38,948 nt of DNA. Source: Verrucomicrobiota bacterium (lineage in GTDB: Bacteria; Verrucomicrobiota; Verrucomicrobiia; Limisphaerales; UBA1096). The notes beneath the pieces were generated by a model. The model searched no databases. It was not told where the DNA came from and saw only the letters and a list, made by a program, of their open reading frames with translations. A program made the position numbers and the translations under genes. Below, in pieces: positions 7,750-15,659 of the stretch (its first letter is position 1; each line of letters begins with the position of its first letter). The stretch covers positions 1-38,948 of the forward strand of contig JACNJE010000122.1 in the NCBI GenBank assembly GCA_014382705.1. Direction: 5' to 3'.

Positions 7750-9963
7750 ATGAGCAACCCAATCGCCCGAATCAATGGTGGATTCCCCGTGCCGTGCCGC
7801 TTGGCCTTGTCGGCCGCGGCCGCGGTGGCTGTGACGGCCACAGCTGTGGAGTTCGAGAACGACGTGGTCGAGGGCAGCCTCGACACGACCCTGAGCTACG
7901 GCGCCTCGGTTCGCACCTCGGACCCGGAGGCCGACACCATCGGCATTGCCAATGGCGGCACGCGCTATTCCGTGAACGGCGACGACGCCAACCTGAACTA
8001 CGGCTCGGGCCTGTTCTCGAGTGTGGCCAAGGGCACACACGACCTGGAGCTGGGGTTCAAGAAGCTGGAGGATGTGAGCCTGTTTTTGCGCGGCACGTAC
8101 TTTGTCGACTTTGAAAACATCCGTGGCGACAGCCCGCTGAGTGATGCGGCCAAGCGGGAGGTGGGCCGGGACATGGAGTTGCTGGATGCGTTTATCTCGT
8201 ACGACCTGCCGACGGCCATGCCGGTGAACATCCGCCTGGGCAACCAGGTGTTGAGCTGGGGCGAGAGCACGTTCATCCAGAACGGCATCAACGTCATCAA
8301 CCCGATCGACGTGACGAAGTTCCGCATCCCGGGCTCGGAGCTGCGCGAGGCGATGCGCCCGGTGCCGCTGGTGTCGGTGTCGCTGCAGGCGACGGACAAC
8401 CTGACGCTGGAGGGGTTTTACCAGTTCAAACAGGAGGAGATGGAGATTGACCCGGCGGGGAGTTACTTCAGCACGAAAGATTTTGTCGGGCCGGGCGGGC
8501 AGTTTGCGATGCTGGGCTTCGGCAGTTTCGGCCAGCCGAACATGGAGAGTTACATGGACAATCCGCTCTACGGCCTGCTCGAGGGTGAGCCGGCGCGGGT
8601 GCCGACGATCTCCAACCCGGGATTCAATCCGGCGCTGCCGCCAAGCGCGGCCAACGCGCCGTTCCTGCCGGCGGGCGCGGCGGCGATCCCGCGCGGCACG
8701 ACCAACCGTGCAAGCGACAGCGGGCAGTTCGGCTTGGCAGCGCGCTACTTTGCCGAGGGGCTGAACGACACGGAGTTTGGTTTTTACTTTATCAACTACC
8801 ACAGCCGTCTGCCGTTGGTCAGCGCGATCACGGGGCGCGACATTCTCGGCGAGTTGCAGCCAGCGATCAATCTGGTAAAGGGCGGCTTGGCTCAGGTGAG
8901 CGGCGGCTTGGCTCAGGCCGAGGCCGGGTTGGCGGAGGTCAACGGTGCCATCGCTCAACTTAAAGCGGCCGATCCGAGCAGCGACCAGTTGCCCGGCCTC
9001 CGGGCGCAGCAGGCGGGCATCCTTGGCCAACAGCAGGGGCTCTTGGCCAAGCAGGCAGAGCTGAACGGTCAATTGGCCGGTATGCAAACCAGCCTCCCGC
9101 GGCTTTATGCCGGAACGGCGCGGTACATATTCGAATATCCGGAAGACATCCAGTTGTACGGCGTCAGCTTCAACACCGAGATCGGCGCCACCGGCATCTC
9201 GCTGCAGGGCGAGGTGTCGTACCGGCGCGATGTGCCGCTGCAGGTGGACGATGTAGAGTTATTGCTCGCCGGCCTCACGCCGTCCAATCCAGCGCTCGGC
9301 AACATCGGCCTGATCCCAGTGGTGGACACCAACGGCGATGGCGTGCCGGACATGGGCAACCCGGCCTGGCAGGGTCGCAGCATGACGCAGCTTGGCCAGC
9401 AAGGCTTCAACAGCTACGTCCGTGGGTACCGTGATTTTGAGGTGTGGCAGCCGCAGTTCACCGTGACCAAGCTGTTTGGCCCGACGCTTGGCGCCTCGCA
9501 GTGGGTGCTTGTGGGCGAGGCAGCCGCGACGGTGGTTCCGGATCTGCCGAGCAAGGATGTGCTTCGCTTCGACGGCCCCGGCACCGCACTTAGTGGAGAT
9601 CCGCTGGCCCCGGCGATCCTCGCCACCAGTGGCCATGCGCCGGACCGCTTCGAGCCGGCCAGCGCCTTTGCGGATGACTTTTCGTGGGGTTACCGGCTGG
9701 CGGCGCGCATCGACTACACGGACGTGTTCGGCGGAGTGAACCTCTCCCCGGCCATCGCCTTCGCGCACGACGTCGAGGGCAACACGCCGCTGCCATTGGG
9801 CAATTTCCTGCACGACCGCAAGAGCGTGACGGTGGGTGTGACCGCCACGTACCAAAACTCATGGCAGGGCGCGATCAAGTACACCGAGTTCTTCGGGAAC
9901 GAGGAGTACAACCTCCTGCACGACCGCGATTTCCTTCAGGCGATGATTCAATACTCCTTCTAA
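7750..9963 (+). CDS. DUF1302 family outer-membrane barrel-like protein
   Basis: Predicted outer-membrane protein of the DUF1302 family, first gene of the DUF1302/DUF1329/Ycf48/MMPL set. The 737-residue product has a signal peptide (to about residue 32), then the family's opening EFENDVVEGSLDTTLSYGASVR, with alternating-residue strands throughout (LRLGNQVLSWGESTFIQNGINVINPID is typical) and a C-terminal Phe (IQYSF), as expected of a Bam-assembled beta-barrel. Residues about 375-447 are out of character: an Ala/Gln/Leu-rich heptad-like stretch with two GGLAQ repeats, predicted coiled coil, probably an extracellular or periplasmic loop insertion. The one iterated palindrome in this gene (9042) lies in that insertion. 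The DUF1329 gene follows after 18 nt, so the two are surely one transcript. The substrate is unknown. Confidence 0.88.
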   Translation: MSNPIARINGGFPVPCRLALSAAAAVAVTATAVEFENDVVEGSLDTTLSYGASVRTSDPEADTIGIANGGTRYSVNGDDANLNYGSGLFSSVAKGTHDLELGFKKLEDVSLFLRGTYFVDFENIRGDSPLSDAAKREVGRDMELLDAFISYDLPTAMPVNIRLGNQVLSWGESTFIQNGINVINPIDVTKFRIPGSELREAMRPVPLVSVSLQATDNLTLEGFYQFKQEEMEIDPAGSYFSTKDFVGPGGQFAMLGFGSFGQPNMESYMDNPLYGLLEGEPARVPTISNPGFNPALPPSAANAPFLPAGAAAIPRGTTNRASDSGQFGLAARYFAEGLNDTEFGFYFINYHSRLPLVSAITGRDILGELQPAINLVKGGLAQVSGGLAQAEAGLAEVNGAIAQLKAADPSSDQLPGLRAQQAGILGQQQGLLAKQAELNGQLAGMQTSLPRLYAGTARYIFEYPEDIQLYGVSFNTEIGATGISLQGEVSYRRDVPLQVDDVELLLAGLTPSNPALGNIGLIPVVDTNGDGVPDMGNPAWQGRSMTQLGQQGFNSYVRGYRDFEVWQPQFTVTKLFGPTLGASQWVLVGEAAATVVPDLPSKDVLRFDGPGTALSGDPLAPAILATSGHAPDRFEPASAFADDFSWGYRLAARIDYTDVFGGVNLSPAIAFAHDVEGNTPLPLGNFLHDRKSVTVGVTATYQNSWQGAIKYTEFFGNEEYNLLHDRDFLQAMIQYSF

Positions 9964-9981
9964 CCCAAACCTGATTTAACA

Positions 9982-11334
9982 ATGAAACGCAACACTGGTT
10001 TTTATCTGGTCACCGCCGCCGCACTGGCTGCGGCCCTGAGCACGGCTGTGGCCCAAGGCGCCTCGGACTTGGGCGGCAAACTGACTCCGCTCGGTGCCGA
10101 GAAGGCCGGCAATGCCGCCGGCACGATCCCTGCCTGGGAGGGGGGCATCACGGAGCCGCCTGCGGGATACAAGTCAGGCGATCATCACCCGGATCCATTT
10201 GCCGCCGACAAGCCAAGTGCAACCATCAGCGCGGCCAATGCCGAGCAATACGCCGACAAGCTGACTGAGGGTCACAAGGCGCTTCTTGCCGGGTACGCCT
10301 CCACCTACAAGATGCCGGTTTACCCCACACGCCGCAGCGCCTCCGCGCCGCAGGATATTTATGATGCCACCAAGGCCAACGTCGGGTCTGCCGAGTTGGC
10401 GGACGGCGGCAACGGTGTGTCGGGGGCTTCCCGGGGTATCCCGTTTCCGCTCCCGAATAACGGACAGGAAGTGATCTGGAATCATCTGCTTCGCTACCGC
10501 GGTCTTGGCGGGTTGCGCAAGGTCGCGCAGGTCGCCCCAACCCGCACCGGCGACTACACGCTGGTGCAGCTGCAGGAAAAATTCATGTGGAACTACCACC
10601 AGCCCGGTGCCGCCACGGACAGCGTCGGCAATGTGCTGGCGTACTTTGAGCAAAAAGTCACCGCGCCCGCCCGGTTGGCCGGGACGATCCTGATGGTGCA
10701 CGAGACGCTTGACCAGGTGAAGGAGTCACGTCGCGCCTGGGTTTACAACACCGGCCAACGCCGCGTGCGCCGCGCGCCGCAGGTCGCTTACGATAATCCC
10801 GGCACGGCGTCGGACGGTATGCGCACCAGCGACCAGCTCGATATGTTCAACGGTGGGATCGACCGCTACGACTGGAGTCTCGTCGGCAAACGGGAGGTCT
10901 ATGTGCCGTACAATTCCTACAAGCTGCACAGCGACAGTTTGAAAGTGGCCGACATCGTCACGCCGATGCACATCAATCAGGAGCACACCCGCTACGAGCT
11001 GCACCGCGTGTGGGTCGTCGAGGCCACGCTTAAGGAAGGCAAGCGCCACATTTATGCCAAACGCCGCTTTTATGTGGATGAGGACAGTTGGGCGGTACTG
11101 GTGGTGGACCAGTACGACAATCGGGGTCGCCTGTGGCGCGTCTCCGAGGGGCACAGCATCAACTACTACGACATCCAGAGTTTCTGGAGCACGCTCGAGG
11201 TGCACATGGACCTCCTATCCGGGCGCTACCTTGCGCACGGTCTGGACAACGAAAACGAGATGTACGATTTCTCGTACCGGTCCAAGCCGGGTGACTACAC
11301 GCCGGCGGCATTGCGGCGGCGGGGTCGCCGTTGA
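9982..11334 (+). CDS. DUF1329 family exported protein
   Basis: The 450-residue product has a signal peptide (MKRNTGFYLVTAAALAAALSTAVAQ) and the diagnostic DUF1329 opening LGAEKAGNAAGTIPAWEGGI, with the conserved aromatic-rich body (RRVRRAPQVAYDNPGTASDGM, DRYDWSLVGKREVYVPYN, YVDEDSWAVLVVDQYDNRG). From family knowledge, DUF1329 proteins are beta-rich and have been compared with LolB-like lipid-binding folds; they co-occur with DUF1302 proteins. A periplasmic carrier between the inner-membrane MMPL transporter and the DUF1302 barrel is a reasonable inference, not a demonstration. A strong intrinsic terminator lies 52 nt after the stop codon. Confidence 0.92.
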   Translation: MKRNTGFYLVTAAALAAALSTAVAQGASDLGGKLTPLGAEKAGNAAGTIPAWEGGITEPPAGYKSGDHHPDPFAADKPSATISAANAEQYADKLTEGHKALLAGYASTYKMPVYPTRRSASAPQDIYDATKANVGSAELADGGNGVSGASRGIPFPLPNNGQEVIWNHLLRYRGLGGLRKVAQVAPTRTGDYTLVQLQEKFMWNYHQPGAATDSVGNVLAYFEQKVTAPARLAGTILMVHETLDQVKESRRAWVYNTGQRRVRRAPQVAYDNPGTASDGMRTSDQLDMFNGGIDRYDWSLVGKREVYVPYNSYKLHSDSLKVADIVTPMHINQEHTRYELHRVWVVEATLKEGKRHIYAKRRFYVDEDSWAVLVVDQYDNRGRLWRVSEGHSINYYDIQSFWSTLEVHMDLLSGRYLAHGLDNENEMYDFSYRSKPGDYTPAALRRRGRR

Positions 11335-11386
11335 GCAGACCATCGTTTGGTGAGTTCACTCCCCAACCAACCCAACCAACCCGATG

Positions 11387-11416
11387 ACGGGCCGGGGTTC
11401 GCCCCGGCCCGTTTTT
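11387..11416 (+). terminator. Rho-independent terminator after the DUF1329 gene
   Basis: Perfect 11-bp G/C-rich stem (11387-11397 with 11402-11412), a TTCG tetraloop (11398-11401) and a T run (11412-11416). It ends the DUF1302-DUF1329 transcript at least partly, so that the Ycf48-like and MMPL genes are either read through at lower level or have their own promoter. It also argues against starting the Ycf48-like protein upstream at 11347. Confidence 0.85.
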
Positions 11417-11418
11417 CG

Positions 11419-12423
11419 TTGAAGCATCGTGACCACCGGTTCCCGGCTTGGCCAAGCGGCTGGGTTGCGCTGCTGCTCCTGTGCATCGGCTTGGCCGGGC
11501 CGGGCGGGCAGCCGGTCGATGGCGACGCCGTCATCGCGCCCTTGGCCAAGCGCTCGCTGCTGCTCGACGTCCATGGGCGGGGCGAACGCGCCTTGGCTGT
11601 CGGTGAGCACGGCCACATCCTGCTCTCGACCGACAGCGGCCGCAGTTGGCGGCAGGTTCCCGCGCCGACGCGGCGCATGCTCATGGGCGTTTACCTTGTT
11701 GACGACCGGGTTGCTTGGGCGGTTGGCCATCAGTCGGTGATTTTGAAATCCGGCGACGGTGGCGAGACGTGGGCCAAGGCCAACGCGGAACCTTCGGCCA
11801 AGGCCGATGCGGACGAGGCCGCCTATTTCGACATTCTGTTTTTGGATGGCCAAGCCGGTTTCATCGTCGGCTCGTACGGCAAAATACTGGCCACGGTGGA
11901 CGGTGGCGAAAACTGGACCGAGGCCAAGCAGGAGGACGACCCGCACTTCAGCCACATCACGCCTGCGCCGGACGGTGGCCTGTGGCTGTGCGGCGAATAC
12001 GGCACGGTGTGGCGCAGCACCGGCCGCGCCGGAAATTGGCAGCCCCGCATGACGCCGTATGAAGGCACCTTCTTCGGGTTGATCCCCTTGGCCAAGGGCG
12101 GGGCGGTGGTGTTCGGTCTGCGCGGCAATATCTTCCGCAGCGACGACGGGACGGAGTGGGAACAGGTCGAGTCGCCGACAAAGTCGCTGCTGCACGGCGG
12201 CTTGGCCTTGGCCGATGACCGGCTCCTGCTTGCCGCCGGTGCCGGCCAGTTGCTCGTCAGCGCCGACGGAGGGCGCACGTTCCGCTTGGCCTCCATCGCG
12301 GCGGATAAGACCGCCACGGTTACTGGCCTTTGGCAGGCCGCTGATGGAGGCGTGCTGTTGACCAGCGACAAGGGCGTGCTCCGGCTTGAGTTGGCCGATC
12401 TCAAAATGGAGGTGGTGAAATGA
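11419..12423 (+). CDS. Ycf48-like (BNR/sialidase-type) beta-propeller protein
   Basis: Exported propeller protein of the Ycf48/photosystem-II-stability-factor-like superfamily, found next to MMPL transporters in many bacteria. I take the TTG at 11419 as the start: it lies just past the terminator, gives a basic n-region (KHRDHR) and then a hydrophobic segment (WVALLLLCIGLAG), total 334 residues. Starts at 11347 or 11350 would place the terminator hairpin inside the gene. The repeats show the family pattern: LSTDSGRSWRQV, LKSGDGGETWAKA, ATVDGGENWTEA, FRSDDGTEWEQV and VSADGGRTFRLA. It overlaps the MMPL gene by 4 nt (ATGA, 12420-12423), implying translational coupling and a shared complex or pathway. 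The start codon choice is the least certain part. Confidence 0.85.
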   Translation: MKHRDHRFPAWPSGWVALLLLCIGLAGPGGQPVDGDAVIAPLAKRSLLLDVHGRGERALAVGEHGHILLSTDSGRSWRQVPAPTRRMLMGVYLVDDRVAWAVGHQSVILKSGDGGETWAKANAEPSAKADADEAAYFDILFLDGQAGFIVGSYGKILATVDGGENWTEAKQEDDPHFSHITPAPDGGLWLCGEYGTVWRSTGRAGNWQPRMTPYEGTFFGLIPLAKGGAVVFGLRGNIFRSDDGTEWEQVESPTKSLLHGGLALADDRLLLAAGAGQLLVSADGGRTFRLASIAADKTATVTGLWQAADGGVLLTSDKGVLRLELADLKMEVVK

Positions 12424-14744
12424 GCGGCACCGGATTCACGGCACGGGTGGAGGAGTGGGTGTTCGGCCGTCGTAACTTGATGCTGGCCGTTTTTCTGATG
12501 GCCACGGTGGTGTTGTTTGGGCTTGCCACGCAGACGCGGATCGACGCCGGCTTCGAGAAGCAACTCCCGGACGGGCATCCGTACATCAAGACGTTTACAA
12601 AATATCAGGCGGAGTTCGGCGGAGCCAATCGCGTGATGGTGGCGCTGATGGCGAGGGAGGGGGACATCTTCACGCCGGAATATTTCAAGACACTCGAGGC
12701 GGTGACCGACGCGGTGTCCGGCATGCCGGGTGTGGACCCGTCGAGTGTCATGTCGTTGTTCACGCCGAACGTCCGGTTCACCGAGGTCGTCGAGGACGGT
12801 TTCACCGGCGGGAATGTCATCCCGGATGATTTTCCGGCGGGTGAGGCGAATCCAACTCAGGAGGATTTGGCCTGGGTGCGGGAGAACGTACTCAAGTCGA
12901 ACTACATGGGCCGGCTCGTGACCGACTCGTTCAACGGTGCGATGGTGATGGCGAACCTGCTCGACATCGACCCCGACACCGGCAACCGGCTCGATACATT
13001 CGCCTTGGCCAAGCGGCTTGAGGCGTTGCGCGTGGAGTACGAGTCGGACGCAGTCAGCGTGCATATCATTGGCTTTGCCAAGGTGATGGGAGACGTCTCG
13101 GACGGGGCGCTCAACGTGGTGACCTTTTTTGGCATCACCGTGGTGCTGACTTCACTGCTGGTCTGGTTTTACGCGCAGTCGTTCTGGTTTGCGGCCCTGC
13201 CGCTTGGCTGCTCGATCGCGGCGGTGGCGTGGCAGCTTGGCCTGCTGAACCTCCTCGGCTACGGCATCGACCCGATGTCGATCCTCGTGCCGTTCCTCGT
13301 CTTTGCGATCGGCGTGAGCCACGGCGTTCAGATGGTGCGGGCGTTTCGCGCCGAGCTGTTTGCCGGCGGCGACCCGCTCCAGTCGGCGCGCGCCGCATTC
13401 CGGCAGTTGCTCGTGCCGGGAGGCGTGGCACTGATCACCGACACGATCGGGTTCGTCACCATCCTGCTCATCCCGGTGCCGACGATCCGGGAGTTGGCCA
13501 TCGCGGCCAGCATCGGCGTGGCGGTGATCATCCTGACGAACCTGCTGCTGCTGCCGCTGCTGATGTCGTACCAGTCACCGCGTGCCGGTTACCGCGATCG
13601 CGTGGCCCGGCGCAAAGTGTGGACGGCGAAGATCTGGCACGCGGTTGCGCAATGGTCGGGTCCCAAGGTCGCGGTTCCGCTGGTTGCTGTCTGCGCGGTG
13701 ATGTTTGGGCTTGGGTTCTCGAAGGCCATGCGCGTGGAGGTTGGCGACCTGCATCACGGTGTGCCGGAGTTGCGGCCCGATTCGCGTTACAACCGCGACA
13801 GCGCCACGATCACCGGCAATTTCAACCTGGGCGTGGACATCCTCATCGTGTTCACCGAGACGGTGAAGGGCGGCTCGGTGGATTACGGGGTGATGGAACG
13901 GCTTGATCGGTTCGAGTGGCATCTGGCCAATGTCGAGGGGGTGAAAAATGTCATGGGTCTCGCCGGCATCGCGCGCACGATCAACTCCGGATACAACGAG
14001 GGCAGCCTGAAATGGCGCGTGCTGCCGTACAACCGCGCCATGCGGGCGCAGGCTGTCGGGCCTGTGAAGACGGCGACCGGGTTGACCGACCCAGAAGGCA
14101 GCGTGCTGCCGGTGATGGTGTTTCTCGAGGATCACAAGGCGGAAACGTTGCGCCGCGTCGTCGCCGCCGTGAAGGCGTTTGACGAAAAACACGGCACCGA
14201 AAAAGCACGCTTCCGCCTGGCCGGCGGCAACGCCGGCGTGATGGCGGCGACCAATGAGGTGGTCGATGCGGCGCAGTTCCCGATTTTGATTTACGTGTAC
14301 GCCGCCGTGGTCCTGCTGTGCCTGGCCAGCTACCGCTCTTTCCGGGCGGTGTTGTGCATCGTGCTGCCGCTGGCGTTGGTCTCCGTGTTGGCGCACAGCC
14401 TGATGCATGCGATGGAGATCGGGCTGAAAACCTCAACGCTGCCGGTCGTGGCGCTGGGGGTCGGCGAGGGGGTGGATTACGGGATTTACCTGTTCAGTTG
14501 TTTCATCGCGCAGCGGCGCAAGGGGCTCTCGTTTTCCGAGTCGATGGACGCCACGATGACGCAGGTCGGCAGCGCAGTGGTGTTTACTGGCCTGACACTT
14601 TCGGTCGGCGTGGGCACGTGGGCGTTCTCGGCGCTCCAGTTTCAGGCCGACATGGGCATCCTGCTGATGTTCATGTTCCTGATGAACATGGTGTTCGCCA
14701 TCCTGCTGCTCCCGGCGATTGCCCGGCTGCTGTACCGCTCATGA
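12420..14744 (+). CDS. MMPL/RND family transporter
   Basis: The 774-residue inner-membrane exporter has RND topology: a first transmembrane helix (residues about 19-38), a periplasmic domain, a block of transmembrane helices from about 226 to 385 containing the sterol-sensing-like SSD region (LVPFLVFAIGVSHGVQMVRAF), a second half starting with a helix near 414, a second periplasmic domain and a second helix block from about 620 to 770 (VALGVGEGVDYGIYLFSCF). MMPL members move lipids and other hydrophobic compounds with proton drive. With the DUF1302, DUF1329 and Ycf48-like genes upstream this looks like a trans-envelope export line. The ATG overlaps the preceding stop (ATGA). The end overlaps the convergent esterase gene by 6 nt. 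Confidence 0.93.
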   Translation: MSGTGFTARVEEWVFGRRNLMLAVFLMATVVLFGLATQTRIDAGFEKQLPDGHPYIKTFTKYQAEFGGANRVMVALMAREGDIFTPEYFKTLEAVTDAVSGMPGVDPSSVMSLFTPNVRFTEVVEDGFTGGNVIPDDFPAGEANPTQEDLAWVRENVLKSNYMGRLVTDSFNGAMVMANLLDIDPDTGNRLDTFALAKRLEALRVEYESDAVSVHIIGFAKVMGDVSDGALNVVTFFGITVVLTSLLVWFYAQSFWFAALPLGCSIAAVAWQLGLLNLLGYGIDPMSILVPFLVFAIGVSHGVQMVRAFRAELFAGGDPLQSARAAFRQLLVPGGVALITDTIGFVTILLIPVPTIRELAIAASIGVAVIILTNLLLLPLLMSYQSPRAGYRDRVARRKVWTAKIWHAVAQWSGPKVAVPLVAVCAVMFGLGFSKAMRVEVGDLHHGVPELRPDSRYNRDSATITGNFNLGVDILIVFTETVKGGSVDYGVMERLDRFEWHLANVEGVKNVMGLAGIARTINSGYNEGSLKWRVLPYNRAMRAQAVGPVKTATGLTDPEGSVLPVMVFLEDHKAETLRRVVAAVKAFDEKHGTEKARFRLAGGNAGVMAATNEVVDAAQFPILIYVYAAVVLLCLASYRSFRAVLCIVLPLALVSVLAHSLMHAMEIGLKTSTLPVVALGVGEGVDYGIYLFSCFIAQRRKGLSFSESMDATMTQVGSAVVFTGLTLSVGVGTWAFSALQFQADMGILLMFMFLMNMVFAILLLPAIARLLYRS

Positions 14745-15362
14745 CCGGTTCATCCGTCCCTCGACAAACTTCCGGATCACCGTCACTTCGGCTTCGCCCT
14801 GAATCGTGTGCGCCTTCTCGAACACCTCCCACTGCATCCGGATGCCGCCGGCCTGCAGCTGCTCCATCTGCGCCCGGGTCCGGGCCAGCGGCAGCAGCGG
14901 GTCGGCCGTCCCGTGTGTGATGAGGAACGACTGCTCCGCCGCGACCGGCGACTGCTCGTCGACGAGGCTGCCCGGCTCGTGCGCGTAGCCGCTGATGCCG
15001 ATCAACCCGGCCAGGCGGTGCGGATAGCGCAGGCCGATTTCAACCGTCATCAGGCAGCCCTGCGAAAAACCGAACAGGAACGTCTGCTCCGGGGCAAAGC
15101 CGTCGGCGCGCTGCCGGTCGAGCAGGTCGAACAACAATCTGCGGCTGCGCTCCACCCCGGCGGCCGGTGCGGCGATGTCGTACCACGAGAAGCCGCCGAG
15201 ATAACCGTCCGGCGCGTTGACGAGCAGCGTGTTGAGCCTTGGGTTGTCCAGCGCGCTCGGCAGCCAGCGAAAGCCCTCCATGCTGTCGCCCAGCCCGTGC
15301 AGCACCACCATCAGCCATTTGGAGTCCGCCTCGGTGGCGGGAATCAATTCCGTGTCCAGCAC
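14739..15362 (-). CDS. Alpha/beta-hydrolase, phospholipase/carboxylesterase family
   Basis: Small cytoplasmic serine esterase of 207 residues, the usual length of the phospholipase/carboxylesterase (YpfH/lysophospholipase-like) family. The oxyanion loop LHGLGDS is at residues 21-27; the nucleophile elbow is GFSQG with Ser100; Asp154 (HGTADPLLP) and His185 (KAHTI) complete the triad at the expected spacing. No signal peptide is seen. It starts with GTG (15360-15362). It is divergent from a possible small gene at 15437 and convergent with the MMPL gene, whose 3' end it overlaps by 6 nt. The substrate, possibly short acyl esters or lysolipids, cannot be set from sequence. Confidence 0.9.
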   Translation of the reverse strand: MLDTELIPATEADSKWLMVVLHGLGDSMEGFRWLPSALDNPRLNTLLVNAPDGYLGGFSWYDIAAPAAGVERSRRLLFDLLDRQRADGFAPEQTFLFGFSQGCLMTVEIGLRYPHRLAGLIGISGYAHEPGSLVDEQSPVAAEQSFLITHGTADPLLPLARTRAQMEQLQAGGIRMQWEVFEKAHTIQGEAEVTVIRKFVEGRMNRS

Positions 15363-15436
15363 GGCGGCAGTGTAGCGGTCGGCCGCCGCGAACCAAGCCG
15401 CGAAAGCGACTCAAGTTTTTCCTGCTCGCGTCGATA

Positions 15437-15646
15437 ATGACAGTGATGATGCAGGTAGCTGCTGTCCAATATTCCGCGCAGAAGTTGTTCCAGTCCGCCT
15501 GGAGCGACCTGAGGCAGTCGTTGACGGCTGACCCGGCGGAGGCGGCGAAGTTGCGCCTCAGCTCCCGGGAGCAGTCGGCCGTTGCGGCCAAGCTCCTCCA
15601 GGTGGCTGACGAGAACGACCAGCACGTTCTCGACCTGGTGGCTTGA
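15437..15646 (+). CDS. Small hypothetical protein, 69 aa
   Basis: An unrecognised short open frame filling the gap between the divergent esterase gene and the convergent deacetylase gene. The product is predicted to be all helix with balanced composition (QKLFQSAWSDLRQSLTADPA, then a charged helix ending DENDQHVLDLVA), soluble and without signal peptide. Three closely spaced ATG codons (15437, 15446, 15449) leave the start uncertain, and no clear Shine-Dalgarno is seen. The alternative is a chance frame in GC-rich DNA, but the protein-like composition and exact fit to the gap favour a gene. Confidence 0.45.
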   Translation: MTVMMQVAAVQYSAQKLFQSAWSDLRQSLTADPAEAAKLRLSSREQSAVAAKLLQVADENDQHVLDLVA

Positions 15647-15659
15647 GGGGGGGTTGCCC

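Noticed and set aside
7657-9087. A 476-codon reverse-strand open frame opposite the DUF1302 gene
   Set aside because: The forward strand carries a clear family match with signal peptide and C-terminal Phe. The reverse product is Arg/His/Leu-rich with no domain, the usual GC-skew shadow.
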